From the NCBI GenBank assembly GCA_036736205.1, contig DAINMX010000247.1, positions 1 to 9,675 of the forward strand: a stretch of DNA of 9,675 nucleotides, written 5' to 3'. Within the stretch, counting starts at the first letter, position 1, and each line of letters begins with the position of its first letter. The position numbers and the translations under genes were made by a program. This document shows, piece by piece, positions 5,023 through 9,675 of this stretch. Origin of the DNA: XYA12-FULL-58-9 sp001798605 (GTDB lineage Bacteria; Myxococcota; XYA12-FULL-58-9). The notes under the pieces were generated by a model that saw only the letters and a program-made list of their open reading frames with translations, did not search any database and was not told the DNA's origin.

Positions 5023-7509
5023 GTGACCGAACGAGCAAACGTATTGTCCCGCTTCGCGCGCAAGACCGAGACAGCACTCGGCACGATCGCCGTGTTTTCC
5101 TACCGCCGGGCGGCGATCACCCTTCCGGTGATCGCGCTGTTGACTGGCATCGCCTTCTGGGTCGCCCGTGACCTTGAGGTGAACTCCGATCTCACCGAGC
5201 TTTTGCCGAAGAGCTTTCGCAGCATCCAGGATCTGGAGAAGCTGACCGAGCGTTTCGGCGGGGTGGGCTGGTTGTGCGTGGTTGGCCGCGATGCCGAACC
5301 CGCGCAGCTTCAGCAGTTTGCCGACGACCTCGCACCCAAGCTCGAGCAGCTCAAGTTCGTCCGCTATGTCGACTACAAACGGCCGTCGGCCTTTCTCGAG
5401 GAACGGGCGCTGTTCTTTTTGGACATCGACGATCTGCAATCGGTCAACGACCGCTTGAAAGCGCGCATGGACTGGGAGAAGCGCAAGCACAATCCCCTCT
5501 ACCTCGACCTAGAGGAGTCGGAACCGCCGCCCCTCGAGTTTGACGATCTGAAAAAGAAGTACCTGGGCGCCAACGACGGGGCCGAATCCAAGAGCTACCT
5601 CGTCAAACAGATGGGGGATCCCTATTACATAGACAAAGAAAAACGCATGATCGTTCTGTTCGCCAAACCGGCGAGCCAATCGATCGATCTGGCTTTTTCC
5701 AAGCAGATAGTGACCGAGGTCGAACAACTGGTCGCAGGACTCGACCTCAAGAAATATGGAGACAACTTCAACGTCGCCTTCACCGGCCGCTACAAGAAGC
5801 GGGTCGATCTCCAACGCCAGATCACCAGTGACTTGGTCTTCATCTCGGTTCTCGCGTCGTTTCTCGTCCTCGCCTACCTGGCGTGGCATTTTCGCCGCTT
5901 CTTGATGGCGCTGATCATTTTTGCGCCGCTCGCGGTGAGCTTGACCTGGGCTGGTGCCCTGGTCGTATATGCCTTCGGCACCCTCAATATCCTGACCGGA
6001 TTCGTCGGCGCGATCATGACCGGCCTGAGCGTTGACCAGGGGCTACACCTCATGACCCGTTACGAGGCCGAACGGGCGGAGGGCCAGCCGGCGGAAGAAT
6101 CCATCCGGCGCACCTTTGGTCAGACCGGCCGCGCTTTGGCGGTGTCGGGAATCACCAATGCTGCAGCGTTCGCCATGCTCGGCCTGTCGGAGTTCCGGGC
6201 CTTCAAGGAGTTCGGGGTGGTGGCGGCCTTGGCCATGTTCCTGGCTGTGGTCGCGTTCCTCATCACGCTGCCGGCGATCTTGCGGCTGGCGCACGCCTTG
6301 GGTTGGACCACCCGCAAGCTCGGAGAGCACGCGAGCTTCTCGCGGTGGCCGGGCTTTCTCAACCGGTGGGCCTGGCCCTTGGCTTTCGTTTCGATCGCGG
6401 TCATTGCCACCGCTGTCGCGCTCTTGCCGCGCGCCGGCTTCGACTATGATTTCCGTTCGCTCGAATCCAACACGCTCGAGTCTTTCGTGGTCGACATCGA
6501 GGTCAACAAGATCCTCGGATTCGACTTCGTCCCGGTGGCCCTGCTCACCGAGACCGTCGCGGAGGAGCGCATGGTCATTGCAGCGCTGCGTGAACGACAA
6601 AAGCAGATGGGCAAGGACTCGACCATCGATATGGTCACGGCCAGCGCCGACTTTTTGCCTCTCGAGCAAGAGGCCAAGGTCCCCTACCTGCGCGCCATCG
6701 GCGAGACAATCAAAGATGTCAAGGCCGCCTGGATCAATGATCCGCAGCAACGGCAGGCCTTTGCCATTCTCCAACGTGCGGTGAAGGCCGAGCCCTTCAC
6801 CCGCGACGACTTCCCGGAGCAGATGAAGCTGTTGTTCCGCGGCGTTGGCGGCAAAGGCGAGCAGGGTTTCGTCCTGGTGTTCCCGTCGATCTTCTTCCAG
6901 TCGAGCAGCGGCAAGCGCATCGTCGATTTCGCCAACGAGGTCCGGGACATCGTGTTGCCCGACGGTCGCGAGGTCTCCGCCTCCGGTGAGGACCTCATCC
7001 TCGCGGACATCCTGCTCATGGTCGAACGCGAAGGACCGATGATTCTGAGCCTCGCTGTGGGCGCGATTGTCCTCATTATGCTGCTGTTGCTAGGCAGTGT
7101 GCGCGACACCGCGGTGTGCCTGGTCGCACCGGTGACGAGCATGGTTTTGACCATCGGCTTCATGCCGTTGTTCGGGGTGCACGTGAACTATCTGAACATG
7201 GTCCTGTTGCCGACCTTGTTCGGCATGGGGGAGGACGGGAGCACGCACCTGGTGACCCGCGTGAGCGCCGGAGATCCTGCGCAGGGCGTCATCTCCGAGG
7301 TGGCCCGGGGCGTAAGCGGGGCTTTGATCGCCAACGTGTTTGGCTTTGGCTCCTTGATTTTGGCCAACCATGACGGACTGCGCTCCTTCGGTGCCATGGC
7401 TCTCGTAGGACTCGGCTCCAATTTCCTCGTGACCCTGGTCATGGTGCCCGTGCTCGTGATTCTGCTCGAGCGGCGGCGCAACAAGCGTCGTGCCACCCCG
7501 TCAACGTAA
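5023..7509 (+). CDS. RND-superfamily exporter, MMPL/HpnN-like, 828 aa
   Basis: Inner-membrane transporter of the MMPL/HpnN branch of the RND superfamily, whose members move hydrophobic lipids (for example hopanoids or mycolic precursors) using proton motive force. The sequence shows two matching halves. TM1 (about 29-48) is followed by a first periplasmic domain (about 50-265) and a TM2-TM6 block (about 269-425). TM7 (about 450-468) is followed by a second periplasmic domain (470-668) and a TM8-TM12 block (about 672-815). Each half has an acidic residue at the proton-relay position of TM4/TM10: D338 in GLSVDQGLHLMTR and D738 in GMGEDGSTHLVTR. The repeated motif supports a complete, functional pump. 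The GTG start is set by a GGAG site 6 bases upstream, giving a short basic N-terminus before TM1. Such genes are often followed by an outer-membrane lipoprotein-sorting-type periplasmic partner; here only a frameshifted secreted-protein remnant follows. Substrate is unknown; lipid export is inferred from the family. Confidence 0.85.
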   Translation: MTERANVLSRFARKTETALGTIAVFSYRRAAITLPVIALLTGIAFWVARDLEVNSDLTELLPKSFRSIQDLEKLTERFGGVGWLCVVGRDAEPAQLQQFADDLAPKLEQLKFVRYVDYKRPSAFLEERALFFLDIDDLQSVNDRLKARMDWEKRKHNPLYLDLEESEPPPLEFDDLKKKYLGANDGAESKSYLVKQMGDPYYIDKEKRMIVLFAKPASQSIDLAFSKQIVTEVEQLVAGLDLKKYGDNFNVAFTGRYKKRVDLQRQITSDLVFISVLASFLVLAYLAWHFRRFLMALIIFAPLAVSLTWAGALVVYAFGTLNILTGFVGAIMTGLSVDQGLHLMTRYEAERAEGQPAEESIRRTFGQTGRALAVSGITNAAAFAMLGLSEFRAFKEFGVVAALAMFLAVVAFLITLPAILRLAHALGWTTRKLGEHASFSRWPGFLNRWAWPLAFVSIAVIATAVALLPRAGFDYDFRSLESNTLESFVVDIEVNKILGFDFVPVALLTETVAEERMVIAALRERQKQMGKDSTIDMVTASADFLPLEQEAKVPYLRAIGETIKDVKAAWINDPQQRQAFAILQRAVKAEPFTRDDFPEQMKLLFRGVGGKGEQGFVLVFPSIFFQSSSGKRIVDFANEVRDIVLPDGREVSASGEDLILADILLMVEREGPMILSLAVGAIVLIMLLLLGSVRDTAVCLVAPVTSMVLTIGFMPLFGVHVNYLNMVLLPTLFGMGEDGSTHLVTRVSAGDPAQGVISEVARGVSGALIANVFGFGSLILANHDGLRSFGAMALVGLGSNFLVTLVMVPVLVILLERRRNKRRATPST

Positions 7510-7530
7510 GATCCCGCGACGACGGTGGTT

Positions 7531-7560
7531 GAGCCGGTGCGTCCCCACCGGTGGAGGCTC
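7531..7560 (+). promoter_or_regulatory. Stem-loop after the RND gene
   Basis: CCGGTG (7534-7539) pairs with CACCGG (7546-7551) around a 6-base loop. GAG (7531-7533) can also pair with CTC (7558-7560) across a bulge. No T-run follows, so it is not a clear terminator. The 3' side contains GGAGG (7553-7557), the ribosome binding site of the next small frame, so the fold could partly hide it. Confidence 0.4.
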
Positions 7561-7562
7561 CC

Positions 7563-7698
7563 ATGTGGCCCCCAAGACGTGAACGAGCCGCCACTCTGGT
7601 CGTCGCCGGGGCTATCGCGGCGGGTAGCGGCGGTCATCGCACCGCTCGCCTCGGCGCAGAACCTGGACGACCTGATGAACGAGCAGGCTGCTGAATGA
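7563..7698 (+). pseudogene. Frameshifted remnant of a small secreted protein
   Basis: ATG 7563 has a strong GGAGG 5 bases upstream and begins a signal-peptide-like sequence: basic MWPPRRER, then hydrophobic ATLVVAGAIAA. That frame then loses protein character and stops at 7692-7694. In a different frame (7624-7698) the sequence continues as VAAVIAPLASAQNLDDLMNE, which is the end of a signal peptide with an ASA cleavage site followed by an acidic mature start, ending at 7696-7698. Joining the two frames around 7615-7640 gives a normal secretory N-terminus. It lies 53 bases after the RND stop. In related gene pairs a periplasmic lipoprotein-sorting-like protein sits here, so this may be what is left of that partner; too little remains to confirm it. 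Confidence 0.4.
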
Positions 7699-7771
7699 CA
7701 AGACACGGGCACAGGCCACGAATTGGAGCCGTTTCATCGATCAGGACCCCGGCGACTGAGACGATGAACCG

Positions 7772-7888
7772 TCACTCGGGTGAGTCGGCCGGTATCGGCT
7801 CCCGGCTCTCTTTCGTGAACGAGAGCGCGAGAATCAACAACGCCAGCGCCACATGAATGTAGACTCCGGGCCAGTGGAGCCATAATGT
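7772..7888 (-). pseudogene. Possible C-terminal remnant of a membrane protein
   Basis: The minus strand reads TLWLHWPGVYIHVALALL, continues as ILALSFTKESREPIPADSPE, then stops at 7772. A hydrophobic span followed by a charged tail is what the last helix of a membrane protein looks like. The frame is closed by a stop at 7889-7891 and has no good start, so only a fragment could remain. GC-rich DNA can give such runs by chance, and the family is not recognised. Confidence 0.2.
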
Positions 7889-8003
7889 TCATGCCAACTA
7901 CGGTGCTACCGATGAGAATTGGCGGGTTCACTTCACGGTGGCCGAACAAAAACCCAGGCGAACGCCTTTGACATTTAGTTCATGACCCACAACCAGGATT
8001 GGC

Positions 8004-8008
8004 AGGAG
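8004..8008 (+). promoter_or_regulatory. Ribosome binding site for the TerC gene
   Basis: AGGAG lies 5 bases before ATG 8014. This decides against an in-frame TTG at 7999, which would place the site inside the gene. Confidence 0.7.
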
Positions 8009-8013
8009 CGAGT

Positions 8014-8988
8014 ATGGGCATCGAGAGCATTGGCAACCCCGCACTTTGGTTAGGGTTCATCCTATTCGTGCTTTGCATGCTGGCCCTCGATCTCGGGGTG
8101 TTCCATCGCAGCGCCCACGCGGTCAGCATGCGCGAGGCCACTATCTGGACCGGCGTGTGGATCTCGCTCGCGCTTGTATTCAACGCTGGGATCTACACCT
8201 GGTTCGGCCCCGAGCGGGCGCTGGAGTTTTTGACCGGTTACCTGATCGAGAAAGCGCTGTCCGTCGACAACCTGTTTGTCTTCTTGGTCCTCTTCTCCTA
8301 CTTCGCGGTTCCGGCCGCGCTCCAGCACAAAGTGCTCTTCTGGGGCATCCTCGGTGCGCTGGTGATGCGTGCAGGCTTCATCTTCGCCGGTACCGCGCTC
8401 ATCCAGAAGTTCCATTGGGTGATCTACATATTCGGCGCATTTCTCGTATTCACGGGCATCAAGCTTCTTTTGCACCACGAGGGCGAGATGCAACCGGAGC
8501 GCAATCCAGTTCTCAGATTGTTCCGGCGTGTGGTCCGCGCCGTTTCCGACTACCGGGGTGGAAGCTTCGTGGTGAAAGAAGCCGGGCGCTGGTACGCGAC
8601 GCCGCTCCTGATGGTTCTCGTAGTTGTAGAAGCAACAGACATCGTGTTCGCCGTGGACTCGATCCCCGCCATCTTCGCCATCACTGTTGATCCTTTCATC
8701 GTCTTCACCTCCAACATCTTCGCCATTCTCGGCCTGCGGGCCCTCTACTTCCTGCTCGCGGGGATGATCGGCAAATTCCGATTTCTCAAGGTCGGTCTCG
8801 GGCTCGTGCTGGCATTCGTTGGTGCCAAGATGTTGCTGGTGGACGTGGTCAAAGTGCCGATCGGGTATTCTTTGGGCGTTGTCGGCGGGCTTTTGCTCAT
8901 TTCGGTCTTGGCGTCGATCTTGTTCCCTTCTGCAACTCCGCCCACCCAACCTTCAACCGGAGCGTTAACGGGCGACGAACCCAAGTGA
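8014..8988 (+). CDS. alx: TerC/Alx-family metal-homeostasis membrane protein, 324 aa
   Basis: Integral inner-membrane protein of the TerC/Alx family; members have been linked to manganese export and to pH or tellurite response. Length and layout match E. coli Alx (about 320 aa). The family's two acidic membrane motifs are both intact: EKALSVDNLFVF (79-90) and VEATDIVFAVDSIPAIFA (205-222), whose Asp/Glu residues are thought to line the ion path. Other family landmarks are LDLGVFHR (25-32), FNAGIY (56-61), IFGAFLVFTGIKLLLHHE (139-156), TSNIFAILGLRALYFLLAG (232-250) and SLGVVGGLLLISV (286-298). About seven to nine helices are expected, with a cytoplasmic loop rich in Arg/Glu near 157-190. The start has a clear AGGAG site. 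A DedA-family frame follows 56 bases downstream, so the pair was probably cotranscribed. No manganese riboswitch is evident upstream, so regulation is unknown. Confidence 0.9.
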   Translation: MGIESIGNPALWLGFILFVLCMLALDLGVFHRSAHAVSMREATIWTGVWISLALVFNAGIYTWFGPERALEFLTGYLIEKALSVDNLFVFLVLFSYFAVPAALQHKVLFWGILGALVMRAGFIFAGTALIQKFHWVIYIFGAFLVFTGIKLLLHHEGEMQPERNPVLRLFRRVVRAVSDYRGGSFVVKEAGRWYATPLLMVLVVVEATDIVFAVDSIPAIFAITVDPFIVFTSNIFAILGLRALYFLLAGMIGKFRFLKVGLGLVLAFVGAKMLLVDVVKVPIGYSLGVVGGLLLISVLASILFPSATPPTQPSTGALTGDEPK

Positions 8989-9031
8989 CCATGACCCGGA
9001 GCGCATGTCCCATGGTCGTGAAGCAATAAAC

Positions 9032-9036
9032 GGAGG
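9032..9036 (+). promoter_or_regulatory. Ribosome binding site supporting a TTG start for the DedA frame
   Basis: GGAGG lies 8 bases before TTG 9045. The only upstream codon that could matter in frame is a stop (TGA at 9039-9041), so TTG 9045 is the earliest possible start. Confidence 0.5.
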
Positions 9037-9044
9037 CGTGAGGT

Positions 9045-9407
9045 TTGCCGACGAAGATCATACTGCTTGTCCCGTTCCTGGCAGTGCTCGCGAGAGACAC
9101 CGAGACGGGCTTCGCGGCACAGTTCTTCGACCCGAGCTGGAGCATAGACCATCGAGGATTCCTCTGGTCGGCGATCGTCATCGTGTTGTTCCTGTCTGGT
9201 TGCGGCCTTCCGCTTCCTGAAGATGTCCCGCTGACCCTTTCCGGATTCACGACCACCAAGCTTCAAGGAGACGAACTCGTCTTCTCGGCATTCGTGGTCA
9301 CGTTTCTTGTGGTGGTTGTCCCCATCCTGGCCGGCGTCGAACGCGTGGTGCACATAAGCTCGCTCACGGTCTTGGGTTTGCCCCGCGACGGGCGCGTGGT
9401 TGGCTGA
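9045..9407 (+). CDS. DedA/VTT-family membrane protein, C-terminally truncated (120 aa)
   Basis: The first 97 residues look like a DedA (VTT-domain) membrane protein, a family of inner-membrane lipid flippase-like proteins usually near 200 aa. The diagnostic segment is SGCGLPLPEDVPLTLSGF (51-68), matching the re-entrant-loop 'G-LPLPEE-L-L-G' motif, preceded by a helix (about 41-50) and followed by a helix (79-97) ending in PILAG. In intact DedA proteins this is followed by an Asp and a YWLGRR-like motif and two-thirds more protein. Here the reading changes to VERVVHISSLTVLGLPRDG and stops. That tail lies antisense to, or just beyond, the zinc-ribbon fragment on the other strand, so it is probably foreign sequence joined at about base 9335. 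The TTG start has a GGAGG site. The product is unlikely to be functional. It is in the same direction as, and just behind, the TerC gene. Confidence 0.65.
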   Translation: MPTKIILLVPFLAVLARDTETGFAAQFFDPSWSIDHRGFLWSAIVIVLFLSGCGLPLPEDVPLTLSGFTTTKLQGDELVFSAFVVTFLVVVVPILAGVERVVHISSLTVLGLPRDGRVVG

Positions 9408-9489
9408 CAGTCCGGCACTCCTCGACGCAGTACCCCTGGCCGCGGTAACAGCTCTCGCAAAGGAAGAAGTGATCTTCCCCCGGTTTCAT
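9364..9489 (-). pseudogene. Truncated cysteine-rich zinc-ribbon-like protein
   Basis: From about 9469 downward the minus strand encodes FFLCESCYRGQGYCVEEC, a CX2C-X6-CX3C array, then R-rich sequence SQPRARRGANPRP and a stop at 9364. The 'CxxCxRGQxYCxxxCR' core followed by Arg-rich helix resembles small uncharacterised zinc-ribbon proteins that I recall as common near transposases in myxobacteria and other proteobacteria; those are longer (roughly 80-120 aa). The ATG at 9489 lies inside the IS3-type end, so the true start has been replaced, and the C-terminal part is lost. Whether it was once part of a mobile element is unknown. Confidence 0.4.
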
Positions 9490-9675
9490 AGACACCGGGT
9501 TAAGCGCGTCGGCGGAGAGCGACGTGTTCAAACTCCGCCGGTGTGAGTCCACCTAGCGTACTGTGGATTCGTTGTCTATCGTATAAGACCTCCATCTACT
9601 CGAAGACCGCTGCCATGTGTGATACTTGACTGAACCAACACGACGGTTTGCTGGCGGGCGCAAACAAGCAACCGC
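9470..9675 (-). mobile_element. IS3-family element remnant, one end only
   Basis: An IS3-like terminus starts at 9470 with TGATCTTCCCCCGGTTTCA, beginning TGA as IS3-family ends do. The 3' end of an OrfB-type transposase is read towards it on the minus strand. The inner portion beyond about 9620 no longer looks like OrfB, so the element may be internally rearranged or deleted. The other end and any target duplication are outside the window or lost. Confidence 0.6.
9500..9616 (-). pseudogene. IS3-family transposase OrfB, C-terminal remnant with internal stop
   Basis: The minus strand reads MAAVFE, a TAG stop at 9596-9598, then MEVLYDRQRIHSTLGG followed by LTPAEFEHVALRRRA and the natural TAA at 9500-9502. 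This is the classic IS3 OrfB C-terminus ('AVFEYIEVFYNRxRxHSTLGxLSPxEFE'). The TAG sits where the family has Tyr, so one base change (TAC or TAT to TAG) inactivated it. Sequence upstream of about 9616 in this frame is not recognisably OrfB, so the catalytic DDE core is absent here. Confidence 0.65.

Larger units (their letters stand above)
7510..8013. other. Decayed intergenic stretch between the RND and TerC genes
   Basis: No intact gene over 60 codons is convincing here. It holds a hairpin at 7531-7560, a frameshifted secreted-protein remnant at 7563-7698, and a hydrophobic minus-strand remnant at 7772-7888. The last 125 bases lead into TerC and show only a weak stem (AGGC/GCCT near 7964-7975). 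No yybP-ykoY manganese riboswitch was recognised in front of TerC. Confidence 0.5.

Noticed and set aside
4867..5490. Minus-strand frame of 207 codons over the RND start
   Set aside because: No recognisable domain, and it crosses the hairpin leader and the well-supported start of the RND gene.
6043..6774. Minus-strand frame of 243 codons within the RND gene
   Set aside because: Antisense of a conserved transporter, with Arg/Glu/Asp/Gly-rich composition typical of shadow frames in GC-rich DNA.
7860..8013. Possible yybP-ykoY manganese riboswitch before the TerC gene
   Set aside because: Such riboswitches often precede TerC genes, but I could not find the conserved paired loops and consensus core in this interval.
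8062..8949. Long minus-strand frame of 295 codons opposite the TerC gene
   Set aside because: It is antisense to a clearly recognised TerC/Alx gene, has a highly charged low-complexity composition, and arises from the codon bias of the real gene.

Overview
The window looks like a chromosomal segment from a GC-rich, Gram-negative bacterium. An LptD-type outer-membrane protein shows that an LPS-bearing outer membrane is made. The small AMIN-domain protein, the MMPL/RND exporter and the Cys-rich zinc-ribbon fragment next to an IS3-type relic are reminiscent of Myxococcota and related former Deltaproteobacteria. That placement is inferred from family resemblance, not from a marker gene.

Layout, left to right. 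A compositionally different hypothetical gene (162-794, +) with a TATAAT box just upstream converges on a small SCP2-domain gene (809-1183, -). Divergent from SCP2 are a secreted AMIN-domain protein (1350-1778, +) and lptD (1935-4388, +), probably one envelope operon. The 3' end of lptD overlaps a truncated radical-SAM gene on the minus strand (4350-4712). A leader with several strong inverted repeats (4732-4956) precedes a large RND/MMPL exporter (5023-7509, +). Behind it lies a decayed stretch (7510-8013) with a hairpin, a frameshifted secreted-protein remnant and a minus-strand membrane-protein remnant. A complete TerC/Alx-family gene (8014-8988, +) follows, then a DedA-family gene (9045-9407, +) that stops after its first third. 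The window closes with a truncated zinc-ribbon gene and the end of an IS3-family element whose transposase carries an in-frame stop, both on the minus strand.

The intact genes share an envelope theme: LPS insertion (LptD), a possible glycan-binding periplasmic helper (AMIN), lipid or hydrophobe export (RND/MMPL), and membrane metal-ion homeostasis (TerC). The gaps hold several broken genes in three separate places, so this is an accessory segment undergoing decay between conserved envelope genes. I saw no rRNA, tRNA, CRISPR array or complete mobile element. The most interesting unexplained signals are the mutually exclusive hairpins ahead of the RND gene, the end-loaded cysteines of LptD, and the chimeric DedA / zinc-ribbon / IS3 junction.
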